Source: Sulfurovum sp.
Lineage (GTDB): Bacteria; Campylobacterota; Campylobacteria; Campylobacterales; Sulfurovaceae
Length of the DNA stretch: 33,694 nucleotides
Reading direction: 5' to 3'
Assembly (NCBI GenBank): GCA_026982075.1
Contig: JALSHU010000010.1
Span: 1-33,694 of the forward strand
Below, in pieces: positions 1-7,261 of this stretch (position 1 is the first letter of the stretch; every line of letters starts with the position of its first letter). Below the pieces are notes generated by a model that was not told the DNA's origin, made no database searches, and saw only the letters and a program-made list of their open reading frames with translations. The translations under genes and the position numbers were made by a program.

Positions 1-355
1 ACAGACGGATGTTTTTACGGTTCATGGTTTTGTTTACTGCTTCAGCGTTAGGGATGATGTGGAAGCCTTTTTCTTCAGCTTTAAAAAGTGCAGAGATAGA
101 GATGGCTTCCACTTCAGGCAGTACATAAGTAGGCTTCTCTTTTTCTATGAGTGCAAGTACAGATGCTTCATCTTTCATGTTGATGACATAAGATTTGTTC
201 GCTACTAAGTGTGCAGGTGCATTTTCATACTTGTCAACAGCTACGACTTCAATGCCAAGACGTTGAGCCTCAATGGCCACTTCTTTACCCAGTTCACCAG
301 AACCAAGAAGCATAATTTTGATGCTGTCTTTTTGTAAGGGAGTTGTAAATGTCAT
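1..355 (-). CDS. purT: Formate-dependent phosphoribosylglycinamide formyltransferase (GAR transformylase 2), N-terminal part
   Basis: This is the first 118 codons of PurT; the rest lies beyond the left edge of the window. PurT is an ATP-grasp enzyme that makes formyl-GAR from GAR, formate and ATP in cytosolic purine synthesis. The visible part is the N-terminal nucleotide-binding-like domain. It contains [20 protein letters not shown] near residues 15-34, the VINMKDE segment, PEVEAIS, and the conserved MNRKNIRL at the cut edge, all closely resembling Escherichia coli PurT. The ATG at 355 is preceded by AAAGGA about 10 bases upstream. The gene follows rpsU on the same strand but is separated by a 197-base spacer with a hairpin and its own likely -10 box. 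A second GAR transformylase, purN, lies nearby on the other strand. Confidence 0.93.
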   Translation of the reverse strand, partial: MTFTTPLQKDSIKIMLLGSGELGKEVAIEAQRLGIEVVAVDKYENAPAHLVANKSYVINMKDEASVLALIEKEKPTYVLPEVEAISISALFKAEEKGFHIIPNAEAVNKTMNRKNIRL

Positions 356-429
356 AAGAGGTTTCCTTTAGTATTTATCATCTTAGTGTCTGATATGCGT
401 ATTCAATATCGTGAAAGAGAATGATAAAA

Positions 430-435
430 ATTATA
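430..435 (-). promoter_or_regulatory. Probable -10 box for purT
   Basis: Reading the minus strand, TATAAT lies at 435-430 in an AT-rich context about 75 bases before the purT start codon. No convincing -35 box is seen, which is usual for Campylobacterota sigma-70 promoters. The rest of the 356-520 spacer holds no ORF or RNA gene that I can see. Confidence 0.4.
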
Positions 436-520
436 ATTAGAGTTATTTTATCAAAAAGTTAGACAAGTTGTAAGGATTCTAGAAATATTTGGAAGAATTT
501 TTGTAAAATTGTAGCGTGAT

Positions 521-543
521 AGGCAGAGTAAAAATCTCTGCCT
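521..543 (-). terminator. Hairpin downstream of rpsU, probable terminator
   Basis: There is a perfect 8-base inverted repeat, AGGCAGAG at 521-528 and CTCTGCCT at 536-543, with a 7-base AT loop. It starts 9 bases after the rpsU stop codon. There is no clear U tract on the minus-strand transcript, so it may be a weak terminator or a 3'-end stabiliser rather than a classical intrinsic terminator. Confidence 0.5.
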
Positions 544-552
544 TAGACTTGA

Positions 553-765
553 TTACAGTCTAGACTCGTATCTTCTGAGCATGAAGAGTTTTTTAAGAAT
601 TTTCTTGCGCGTTGCAATTTTTTCTTTTTTGTTCTTTTCAGTTTGAGTTTCGAAGTGTTGTCTAGCTCTTGCTTCAGTAACAATGAGGTTTCTGTCACAT
701 TGTCTTTTGAACTTTCTGTACGCATCATCAAATGAATCACGTGAAGTTAGTTTAATTCCTGGCAT
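553..765 (-). CDS. rpsU: 30S ribosomal protein S21
   Basis: A 70-residue, strongly basic protein, the usual size for bS21, a small-subunit protein involved in initiation on Shine-Dalgarno mRNAs. It begins [20 protein letters not shown] and ends in a Lys/Arg-rich tail ([13 protein letters not shown]), as expected for the family. An in-frame upstream ATG at 843 would add 26 residues. I reject it because the ATG at 765 has a strong AGGGGG ribosome binding site 8-9 bases upstream and matches the conserved N-terminus. A TATAAT at 838-833 on the minus strand gives a plausible promoter with a leader of about 60 bases. The gene is divergent from nnr and is followed by a hairpin. Confidence 0.95.
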   Translation of the reverse strand: MPGIKLTSRDSFDDAYRKFKRQCDRNLIVTEARARQHFETQTEKNKKEKIATRKKILKKLFMLRRYESRL

Positions 766-832
766 AAAAAGCACCCCCTTCCTATTGGAAATTTTCAGAC
801 CATATAATGTCCGAATGTCAATAAAGTGCAGA

Positions 833-838
833 ATTATA
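833..838 (-). promoter_or_regulatory. Probable -10 box for rpsU
   Basis: TATAAT on the minus strand at 838-833. It lies inside the longer in-frame ORF, which argues that the 843 ATG is not the rpsU start. Confidence 0.4.
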
Positions 839-860
839 TCCAAAGATTATTAAGTTGTGA

Positions 861-866
861 TAAAAT
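861..866 (+). promoter_or_regulatory. Probable extended -10 box for nnr
   Basis: TGATAAAAT (TGn plus TAAAAT at 861-866) lies about 26 bases before the nnr start codon and gives a leader of roughly 20 bases that includes the GAGGAG ribosome binding site. A further TATAAT at 803-808 is an alternative. Confidence 0.4.
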
Positions 867-891
867 AAATATTATCAGAGGAGTATCAAAA

Positions 892-2298
892 ATGCAAAAA
901 ATTTACCAAAATTGTTATGATTTAGATAAGAAATGTTATGAAAAGTTTGGACTTACAGAAGATATACTTATGGAGCATGCAGCCGCAGGTATAGCACAGT
1001 ATATTCGGAGCCATTTTAGTTCAGGAAGTTCTGTTTTGATTGTCTCAGGTGTAGGAAACAATGGGGCAGATGGTGTGGTGCTTGCACGACAACTTTATGG
1101 TGAGTATGACATACGGCTTTATATGCCTTTTGGCGTGAAGTCTCCTATGGCAAAAATCCAGCTTGAAAGAGCCCAAAAAGTGGGTGTCAAAGTGCTAGAA
1201 GATTTGGAGGGTGCTGATATTATTGTCGATGCATTGTTGGGTGCAGGGCTAAATAAATCTTTGGATGAAGAAACACAACATATTTTGCATCAACTCAACA
1301 GCTATGAAGGACACAAAATTGCTTGTGATGTACCTACAGGAGTGGGTACACATGGGTTAATGCCCATGGCTTTTATAGCAGATGTGACTGTAACGATGGG
1401 TGCTAGAATGGAAGCGCTGTATCTGGATGAAAATAAAGATGTTGTAGGAGAGGTGATTTGTAGTAATTTAGGTGTGAGTAGTAGGATATATGCATCTGAG
1501 TGTAAGACATATTTACTTGAGGAAAATGATGTAAAATTGCCTTCACGTAAAACACAAAACAGCCATAAAGGAAGTTATGGACATGCAGCCGTTTTTTGTG
1601 GGGAAAAAGAGGGTGCAGGTATCATCTCAGGGATGGCTTCTGTTGCCTTTGGGGCAGGACTTACAACATTGGTCGTGCATGAAAAGGTTTCTCCTCCGCC
1701 ATATCTGATGCATTCAACGGTCGTGCCTGATAATGCCACCGCTTTGGCAATAGGTATGGGACTGGGAGCTCACTTTGAGAGTGAGTTTTTAGAAAAATAC
1801 GTCCTCAAGAGTCATTTGCCCATCGTACTAGATGCAGATGCTTTGTTAAGTAAAGAACTTTTGTCCATACTTGAACAAAAAGACAGAGAGATAGTCATTA
1901 CCCCACACCCTAAAGAGTTTGTTATCATGTGGAAGATTCTTACCAAAAAAGTAATGACTGTATCCCAAGTACAGTCTAAACGTTTTGAGGTCATCCGTAT
2001 GTTCAATGCCAAATATCCACATGTCACACTTTTACTCAAAGGGGCAAATACACTCATCATGCAAGAAGAAGCGTTGTATATCAATGCTTTGGGATCTGCC
2101 AAACTTTCAAAAGGTGGCAGTGGAGATGTGCTTTCTGGGCTTATTGTCTCTTTACTCGCACAAGGGTATAGCGCGGTTGATGCTGCAATACATGCTTCGT
2201 TGGTATTAGTACTCGCGGCAAATGCTTACGATGGCGCTTCTTATGCTATGTTGCCCACAGACTTGATAGCACAAGTAGCTAAATTAGAGGTAAATTAG
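892..2298 (+). CDS. nnr: Bifunctional NAD(P)H-hydrate epimerase / ADP-dependent NAD(P)HX dehydratase
   Basis: A 468-residue repair enzyme that restores damaged hydrated NADH and NADPH. The N-terminal YjeF_N epimerase domain (about residues 1-200) shows VSGVGNNGADGVVLARQL near 51-68 and DALLGAGLN. The C-terminal ribokinase-like dehydratase domain shows SHKGSYGHAAVFCG, LLLKGANTLI and the phosphate-binding GGSGDVLSGL near 408-417. The glycine usual in the GNNGGDG motif is alanine here (GNNGAD). I chose the ATG at 892, not the in-frame ATG at 826, because GAGGAG lies just upstream and the conserved epimerase start fits. It is the first gene of a short plus-strand run with purN. Confidence 0.93.
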   Translation: MQKIYQNCYDLDKKCYEKFGLTEDILMEHAAAGIAQYIRSHFSSGSSVLIVSGVGNNGADGVVLARQLYGEYDIRLYMPFGVKSPMAKIQLERAQKVGVKVLEDLEGADIIVDALLGAGLNKSLDEETQHILHQLNSYEGHKIACDVPTGVGTHGLMPMAFIADVTVTMGARMEALYLDENKDVVGEVICSNLGVSSRIYASECKTYLLEENDVKLPSRKTQNSHKGSYGHAAVFCGEKEGAGIISGMASVAFGAGLTTLVVHEKVSPPPYLMHSTVVPDNATALAIGMGLGAHFESEFLEKYVLKSHLPIVLDADALLSKELLSILEQKDREIVITPHPKEFVIMWKILTKKVMTVSQVQSKRFEVIRMFNAKYPHVTLLLKGANTLIMQEEALYINALGSAKLSKGGSGDVLSGLIVSLLAQGYSAVDAAIHASLVLVLAANAYDGASYAMLPTDLIAQVAKLEVN

Positions 2299-2312
2299 AG
2301 TAAAATGCGCCC

Positions 2313-2873
2313 ATGAAAAAAATAGCGATTCTTTTTAGTGGTAGAGGCTCAAACTTTGCCCATATTGTTCAAACCTTACATGGCAGGGTCTGTGAGGTAG
2401 CTGTAGCGTTGACAAATAACCCAGATGCAGAGGGTATTTCTATAGCCAAAAAACATCATATCCCTTTGGAGGTCATAGACTCTAAAACATATCAAAACCG
2501 AGAGGATTTTGATACTATGCTGGTGCAAACACTTCAGACATATAGTCCAGACTTAACAGTATTGGCTGGATTTATGCGTATTTTAACACCGGTTTTTACA
2601 GAACAGATTAAGGCGATAAACCTGCACCCGTCACTACTCCCTAGACATAAAGGACTAAACGCCATCGAAAAATCGTATAAAGATACATACGATGAAGGCG
2701 GAGTTTCTGTCCATTATGTGAGTTCAGAACTTGACGGGGGTGAAGTGATTTTACAAATGACATTGTCTAAAGAAGGTTTGGATTTTGAAGCATATGACAG
2801 GCAAATCCGCACCATTGAAAAAGAAGCTTTAAGCAAAGCGATTTGCTTAGTAATAAAAGAAGAGAAGCAGTAA
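2313..2873 (+). CDS. purN: Phosphoribosylglycinamide formyltransferase (GAR transformylase 1)
   Basis: A 186-residue cytosolic enzyme that transfers a formyl group from 10-formyltetrahydrofolate to GAR in purine synthesis. It shows the phosphate-binding start KIAILFSGRGSNF, the catalytic INLHPSLLPRHKG segment (Asn and His) and the catalytic Asp in SELDGGEVI. The length is typical. It lies 14 bases after nnr and its TAA overlaps the next ATG (TAATG), so translation of the downstream membrane gene is probably coupled. The ribosome binding site is weak (AGAG about 12 bases upstream). A TAAAAT at 2301-2306 would place a transcript start almost on the ATG. Confidence 0.95.
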   Translation: MKKIAILFSGRGSNFAHIVQTLHGRVCEVAVALTNNPDAEGISIAKKHHIPLEVIDSKTYQNREDFDTMLVQTLQTYSPDLTVLAGFMRILTPVFTEQIKAINLHPSLLPRHKGLNAIEKSYKDTYDEGGVSVHYVSSELDGGEVILQMTLSKEGLDFEAYDRQIRTIEKEALSKAICLVIKEEKQ

Positions 2874-3193
2874 TGGAAAAGTATACTGACAAAGTGAACA
2901 AATCAGGTATGAAAGTGATTTTTATGATTGCGCAGATGTTGGTACTTTCCATTGTGTATATTATCATCTATACATCTTTTTTGGCGGTAGGCTACGCGAT
3001 AGAACAGCATGGGATAAGCCCAGTGATGTATTTCCCAGTTGTGATAGCGTTAGTGCTATTTCCTACCTTGCTCTACAAGTACAGGCAGATGTTTAATGCG
3101 GGACATATGTTAGTTGCTACCATATGGATGATGGGAACTGCCTCTTTAACGATAGTACTATTATACATTTATATTGCACAAATGACGGGGTAA
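2873..3193 (+). CDS. Small multi-pass membrane protein of unknown function
   Basis: A 106-residue protein I do not recognise. Three hydrophobic stretches are visible, about residues 13-37, 47-66 and 78-102, separated by short charged loops (KYRQMFNAGH between the second and third), so it is probably an inner-membrane protein with three helices. The start at 2873 overlaps the purN stop by one base. An upstream in-frame ATG at 2843 inside purN is rejected because AGAGAAG lies at good spacing before 2873. The downstream MATE transporter reading frame opens inside the last codons of this gene, so the two are probably co-translated. Confidence 0.75.
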   Translation: MEKYTDKVNKSGMKVIFMIAQMLVLSIVYIIIYTSFLAVGYAIEQHGISPVMYFPVVIALVLFPTLLYKYRQMFNAGHMLVATIWMMGTASLTIVLLYIYIAQMTG

Positions 3194-3266
3194 AGGCATC
3201 TTACGTTTTTTCCCAGCCAAACATCAAAAAATACTGAAGCTTTCTATTCCGGCAGCCATCAACTCT

Positions 3267-4523
3267 TTGTTAGATATGTTGCAAGTCATTACAGATCTTA
3301 TCATGGTAGGGCGTATTTCTGCCTTTGCCGTTGCTGCAGTGGGACTAGGGTTACAGTCACTTATGTTTGTATTTGCTGTACTGACATTACTCCATGTGGG
3401 TACCTCAGCATTGTTGTCACGTTTTGTAGGTGCAGGAAAGATAAAGCAGGCTTCTTTGGGACTTTCAACACTGCTGCGTTTTGCTTTGTCCTTGTCTTTG
3501 CCTATGATGCTGTTATGGTATGTCTTGTCATCTTATGTCTATGTATGGTTTGGTACGGCATCTCAAGTGGTAGTGTTGGGAGAAGACTATGTACAAATGC
3601 TAACATGGATGCTTCCTTTTGTGATGGTAAAACTTGTTTTTGTGACAGCACTTAATGCTGCAGGAGATACAAAAACCCCAATGTATATCAAGATAGCCTC
3701 TATCTTCCTCAATGTGTTTTTAAATTATCTTTTTATTTTTGGTAACTTTGGATTCCCTGAACTCGGAGTGATGGGCGCAGCCGTAGGTACAGTGATAGTG
3801 AATATTTTGGAACTGTGTGTCTATCTCTATTTGTATGTAAAAAACAAAATGCCGTACATCCCTTTGTGGCATTACTCTACATCACTCATGAAACGTGCGA
3901 TACGAGTGGGTGTACCCGCTTCATTTGAACGGACACTTACCTTTGGCTCATTTATGCTTTTTACGGTGATTATCACGCAGTATGGCACAGAGGTTCTCGC
4001 AGGGTATCAGATAGGGTTACGTGTAGAAGGTTTGGCTTTTATGCCAGGCGTTGGGTTTACGCTTGCAGCTATGGCACTTATGGGACAGGGACTAGGGGCT
4101 AAAAAACCTTTGCAAGCCAGAGAAGATGTGTTGCTTGTACTCAAATACACGGTGGGGCTTATGTTTTTCTTATCATTCTTTATGATATTTATGCCAGAGA
4201 AAATCGTATGGTTCTTTACCAATGACGCACAGACGATAGAAGAAGCCAGCCTATATTTACGCATCGTAGGTGTATCACAAATCCCTTTGGCATTTAACTT
4301 TGTACTTTCAGGTGCCTTAAGAGGTGCAGGTGATACAAAAAGGACGTTAAAAATAACCTTAACGTCCTTATGGCTGGTACGTATCCTCCCTGCTTTTTTA
4401 CTCTCTTGGTATTTTGAAAACATTATGGTGGTGTATTTTGCGATGATCTCAGACACCTTTGTTAAAGCCATTTGGTTATGGAGAACCTTTGATAAAGGGG
4501 AATGGCAGAAGATTAAGGTATAA
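3267..4523 (+). CDS. MATE family efflux transporter
   Basis: An inner-membrane antiporter of the MATE (NorM/DinF) family, expected to export drugs or toxic compounds using a cation gradient. The sequence has the duplicated MATE architecture: TDLIMVGR near the start, then GDTKTPMYIKIASIFLNVFLNYLF-type text in the first half, and GVPASFERTL and GALRGAGDTKRTL in the second. Only from a TTG at 3267 is there an ordinary start codon, giving 418 residues. The conserved family sequence (ILKLSIPAAINSLLDMLQ) runs open in the same frame back to about 3186 with no ATG, GTG or TTG, so the coordinates given probably cut the first helix. The true start may be a rare codon (ATC at 3198) or depend on the upstream gene. 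The C-terminus nearly abuts the convergent SDR gene. Confidence 0.88.
   Translation: MLDMLQVITDLIMVGRISAFAVAAVGLGLQSLMFVFAVLTLLHVGTSALLSRFVGAGKIKQASLGLSTLLRFALSLSLPMMLLWYVLSSYVYVWFGTASQVVVLGEDYVQMLTWMLPFVMVKLVFVTALNAAGDTKTPMYIKIASIFLNVFLNYLFIFGNFGFPELGVMGAAVGTVIVNILELCVYLYLYVKNKMPYIPLWHYSTSLMKRAIRVGVPASFERTLTFGSFMLFTVIITQYGTEVLAGYQIGLRVEGLAFMPGVGFTLAAMALMGQGLGAKKPLQAREDVLLVLKYTVGLMFFLSFFMIFMPEKIVWFFTNDAQTIEEASLYLRIVGVSQIPLAFNFVLSGALRGAGDTKRTLKITLTSLWLVRILPAFLLSWYFENIMVVYFAMISDTFVKAIWLWRTFDKGEWQKIKV
4340..4369. repeat. 11-base perfect inverted repeat inside the MATE gene
   Basis: AAGGACGTTAA at 4340-4350 and TTAACGTCCTT at 4359-4369 flank an 8-base spacer. The arms encode parts of KRTLKITLTSLW. 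It would form a strong hairpin in mRNA; its role is unknown. Confidence 0.8.
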
Positions 4524-4528
4524 AACAC

Positions 4529-5242
4529 CTAAAGTATCTCAATATCACTGTCAATCGCCCGTATATCTAAAAAACGACCACTTTCATACTGGAACAAAGT
4601 AGGAAAAATCTCTATCAAACGTTTTGCAGCACTTTGAGGTGTTTGGATGAGCCCTCTTTTGAGTTTTTTGGCTGAAGGAAATTCTTCTTCATCAACGGTA
4701 TCTATTATATGTTGCACCATAGGGGTACGAATGACACCTGGTGCGAGCGATGTAAAGTGGATGTCTGGCAACTCTTTTGCATAAAGATTTAGGAGCATAT
4801 TGAGTCCTGATTTAGAAAGAGAGTATGCACCCCATCCTTTGGAGCCATTAACCGAAGCTCCAGAAGAAATACCTACTATCTGTTTGACGTTTGCATAGGT
4901 AGACAGGACATCGATGAGTTCTTTGTTTGCCCATACATTAAGTTCCATCACTGTTTTTATTTGTGCTAAATCGGTTTGTTTCAAAGGTTTAATCTCCCCC
5001 AATACCCCTGCATTTAAAATGACAGTTTCAAACGTATGGTTCATAATAAAATCTTTTATCGTTTCTTGTATCATAAAGGTATTACTTAAGTCATAAGGGA
5101 AAAAGAAAAAGTGAGGATGGCTGTCTAAAACTTTAGGAAAAGTACGACCGATGGCATACACCTGATACCCCTCTGCCAAATATTCTTTTGCCAACGCTTC
5201 TCCCAAACCTGAGCCGATACCTGTGATAAGTATATTGCGCAT
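4529..5242 (-). CDS. Short-chain dehydrogenase/reductase (SDR) family protein
   Basis: A 237-residue classical SDR oxidoreductase with a Rossmann fold, substrate unknown. It has the cofactor motif TGIGSGLG (residues 7-14), NAG (77-79), and the catalytic Ser at about 126-127 in GISSGAS, Tyr140 and Lys144 in the YSLSK motif. APGVIRTPM (168-175) is the usual segment after the active site. The arginine in GRT after the second beta strand suggests NADPH preference. The ATG at 5242 has AAAGGA 7-8 bases upstream. The 3' end lies 5 bases from the convergent MATE gene, leaving no room for a terminator between them. Confidence 0.9.
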   Translation of the reverse strand: MRNILITGIGSGLGEALAKEYLAEGYQVYAIGRTFPKVLDSHPHFFFFPYDLSNTFMIQETIKDFIMNHTFETVILNAGVLGEIKPLKQTDLAQIKTVMELNVWANKELIDVLSTYANVKQIVGISSGASVNGSKGWGAYSLSKSGLNMLLNLYAKELPDIHFTSLAPGVIRTPMVQHIIDTVDEEEFPSAKKLKRGLIQTPQSAAKRLIEIFPTLFQYESGRFLDIRAIDSDIEIL

Positions 5243-5270
5243 CTTGTAATCCTTTCGTAATACTCTATGG

Positions 5271-5276
5271 TATAAT
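5271..5276 (+). promoter_or_regulatory. Probable -10 box for the 5308 gene and aroK
   Basis: TATAAT in the context GGTATAATTATG. The predicted transcript start near 5283 lies after the in-frame ATG at 5278, which supports the TTG at 5308 as the real start of the next gene. Confidence 0.55.
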
Positions 5277-5307
5277 TATGCCAAAATTTTATAACAAAGG
5301 ACACAGG

Positions 5308-5556
5308 TTGAGTAAAGAGGTCAAAGAAGTAAAAACCGTTGAACAAAGAATAGATCGCATCTATAAGTTAGCCATAGAACATTTTGGAGAAGTCCGTTTT
5401 GTTGGGATTAAAAAACACAAAAAAGAGTTATGGGTAGCGAAGATTCAGTTTGATGAGTTTGCTTCATTGATCGCAGAGGGCAAGAATGCGACAGATGCGT
5501 TAAAAAAGCTAAGAAATAGACTAAACAAAATTGTTGACCGTTACAATATGGTGTAG
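5308..5556 (+). CDS. Small conserved-looking hypothetical protein
   Basis: An 82-residue charged, soluble protein beginning at a TTG with AAAGGA 6 bases upstream. An ATG at 5278 in the same frame would add 10 residues but falls on the likely -10 box. I do not recognise the family. The order of segments, beta-like ELWVAKIQF then GKNATDALKKLRNRL, resembles the G-x-T-x-x-E-A-x-x-x-L pattern of small HicB-like domains, but the match is weak and no HicA partner is present. It lies 17 bases before aroK and is probably co-transcribed with it. Confidence 0.65.
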   Translation: MSKEVKEVKTVEQRIDRIYKLAIEHFGEVRFVGIKKHKKELWVAKIQFDEFASLIAEGKNATDALKKLRNRLNKIVDRYNMV

Positions 5557-5573
5557 GGTTTAAAAGTATCGTT

Positions 5574-6086
5574 ATGAAAAAAAATATTATTTTAATAGGT
5601 TTTATGGGGATAGGCAAGGGAACCACTGCACGGGCATTTTCTAAAAAATATGGAACCTATATTATAGATACAGATGATCTCATAGAGTCTAAAGAAAACA
5701 AAGAAGTAAAAAAAATATTTGCCAAACATGGCGAAGCATACTTTAGGGAACAGGAACAAGCTACTTCTGACTGGATAGAGGCTTGTGTCACGGGAACCTT
5801 CATCTCTTGTGGTGGTGGATTTTATAAGGTAAACAATCTTAAAAAACTGGGTACAGTGGTCTTGCTGGATGCTTCTTTTGAGTGGATACATAATCGTTTG
5901 AAAACAGCCAAAAATTCTAAAGCAAAATTGGCAAAACGTCCTTTATTTTCTGATGAAAAGAGGGCTAAGGCACTCTATAAAGAACGTAAAAAGGCGTATA
6001 AGGCTTTAGCAGATGTGGTTGTAGATGTTGAGAGGTTAACATTGGATGAACAGCTTACTTTTATTGCCAACAAATGTAAGGTATAG
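5574..6086 (+). CDS. aroK: Shikimate kinase
   Basis: A 170-residue kinase that phosphorylates shikimate at the 3-hydroxyl in chorismate synthesis. The Walker A is GFMGIGKGT (9-17), with Gly in place of the usual Ser of GKST. The shikimate-binding residues are Asp34 (DTDD at 32-35), Arg58 in FREQE, the GGG at 80-82, and Arg122 in KRPLF. A C-terminal Arg in KERKKAY (136-142) matches the adenine/ATP region. Length is normal. It follows the small 5308 gene closely and converges on a small minus-strand ORF 39 bases downstream. Confidence 0.94.
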   Translation: MKKNIILIGFMGIGKGTTARAFSKKYGTYIIDTDDLIESKENKEVKKIFAKHGEAYFREQEQATSDWIEACVTGTFISCGGGFYKVNNLKKLGTVVLLDASFEWIHNRLKTAKNSKAKLAKRPLFSDEKRAKALYKERKKAYKALADVVVDVERLTLDEQLTFIANKCKV

Positions 6087-6125
6087 GGACTGTTTTTCAA
6101 CGTATCTTGAGACTTAAATATGTGC

Positions 6126-6344
6126 CTAACCTTCTTTTCTCTCTCCATACTCTAAGCCTTTTAAACCCATAGATAGTAATCCAAATATCATCATCGTGCT
6201 CAACATACAGTAGGAGGCTTGTTCTGTAAAAGAAAGGGGGGATTTTGCGATACTGTAGATGATAAATACCCATAAAGAAATAGCTGTAAATCCAAATATA
6301 CGTTTTATCCAAAGAATGATTGTTGTTTTTTGTACTTTATCCAT
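6126..6344 (-). CDS. Small two-helix membrane protein, hypothetical
   Basis: A 72-residue ORF with two hydrophobic segments at about residues 13-32 and 42-60 and a charged tail (GLEYGERKEG). It is divergent from ispA and convergent with aroK. No clear ribosome binding site precedes the ATG at 6344, so the start or the gene itself is uncertain. The membrane-like composition and its fit between two neighbours without overlap support a real gene. Confidence 0.55.
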   Translation of the reverse strand: MDKVQKTTIILWIKRIFGFTAISLWVFIIYSIAKSPLSFTEQASYCMLSTMMIFGLLSMGLKGLEYGERKEG

Positions 6345-6367
6345 AGAAGTATTTTAGCCTATTTGGC

Positions 6368-6373
6368 TATAAT
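6368..6373 (+). promoter_or_regulatory. Probable -10 box for ispA-tkt
   Basis: TATAAT in the context TTTGGCTATAATTTCACC, very like the box before the aminotransferase at 13917 (TTTAGCTATAATCTCAC). It overlaps a 5-base inverted repeat (TAGCC-N5-GGCTA, 6355-6369). Confidence 0.55.
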
Positions 6374-6400
6374 TTCACCAATAAAAAACATAGGATGAGC

Positions 6401-7249
6401 ATGCAACGTTTTGAGACGTATCTTTCTGAAAATTTACCACAAGCACCAAGTTTCCATCCCGTCTATGAAGATGCTTTGGGGGTCATGCTCACCGCTGGTG
6501 GCAAACGTTTTCGTCCGATGTTGTTACTAAGCATTGTGGATGCCTATGAGCCTATGCTTTATGATGGTTCCTTACCTGTGGCTATGGCACTAGAGATGTT
6601 TCATACCTATTCACTTATACATGACGATCTTCCTGCTATGGATGATGCACCCTTGCGCCGAGGACATAAAACACTGCATGTCCGTTATGATGAGGTGACT
6701 GCTATTTTAGCGGGTGATGCATTGAATACTGATGCTTTTTTGATGATTTCTAAGGCACCATTACGCGAAGACATCAAGATAAAGTTAGTGACTCTTCTTG
6801 CCCAAAATGGTGGGGGACAAGGTATGGTGCTTGGACAAGCCATAGACTGCTACTTTGAGAATAAACCACTAGACATTGAGCAAATAAAAATACTACATAC
6901 CAACAAAACAGCCAAACTCATAGCCGCTTCACTACAGATGGGTGCGGTGATAGTTGGGTTAGATATCAAGACACAAAAAGCACTCTATGACTTCGGGATT
7001 GACCTTGGACTTTTGTTTCAGATACAAGATGATATTATAGATGAAACCCAAAGTGAAGATGAAGCAGGAAAACCTACAGGCAATGATGGCGATAAAAATA
7101 GCTTTATAAATCTTTTAGGACTTGAAAAGAGTGTTGAAGAAGCAGATATGCTTGCAAAAGATTTACAAAGACGATTTGAAACTTTTGATACGAAGCTGCA
7201 AATAGCTTTAAGACCCCTCATAACAAAATACTTAAACAGACACAAGTAA
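6401..7249 (+). CDS. ispA: Polyprenyl synthetase, probable farnesyl diphosphate synthase
   Basis: A 282-residue trans-isoprenyl diphosphate synthase that condenses isopentenyl diphosphate with allylic diphosphates to make the C15 precursor of quinones, undecaprenyl carriers and heme O. The first aspartate-rich motif is DDLPAMDD (75-82) and the second DDIID (210-214). GGKRFRP (33-39) and GNDGDKNSF are also family hallmarks. The ATG at 6401 is preferred over the ATG at 6395 because AGGA at 6393-6395 then has normal spacing. It is followed 12 bases later by tkt. FPP from this enzyme is the substrate of the CtaB gene at 24862. Confidence 0.92.
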   Translation: MQRFETYLSENLPQAPSFHPVYEDALGVMLTAGGKRFRPMLLLSIVDAYEPMLYDGSLPVAMALEMFHTYSLIHDDLPAMDDAPLRRGHKTLHVRYDEVTAILAGDALNTDAFLMISKAPLREDIKIKLVTLLAQNGGGQGMVLGQAIDCYFENKPLDIEQIKILHTNKTAKLIAASLQMGAVIVGLDIKTQKALYDFGIDLGLLFQIQDDIIDETQSEDEAGKPTGNDGDKNSFINLLGLEKSVEEADMLAKDLQRRFETFDTKLQIALRPLITKYLNRHK

Positions 7250-7261
7250 AAGGAACAACAC

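Noticed and set aside
417-435. A stretch matching 15 of 19 positions of the classical Fur box, overlapping the purT -10 box
   Set aside because: The DNA is so AT-rich that such a match is likely by chance, Campylobacterota Fur sites differ from the E. coli consensus, and purT is not an expected iron target.
4007-4528. A 173-codon minus-strand ORF opposite the MATE gene
   Set aside because: It is a shadow of a clear transporter gene; its translation has no family features and it overlaps the coding region entirely.
5308-5556. HicB antitoxin for the small gene before aroK
   Set aside because: Only a loose resemblance in the second half; no HicA partner next to it and no DNA-binding domain.
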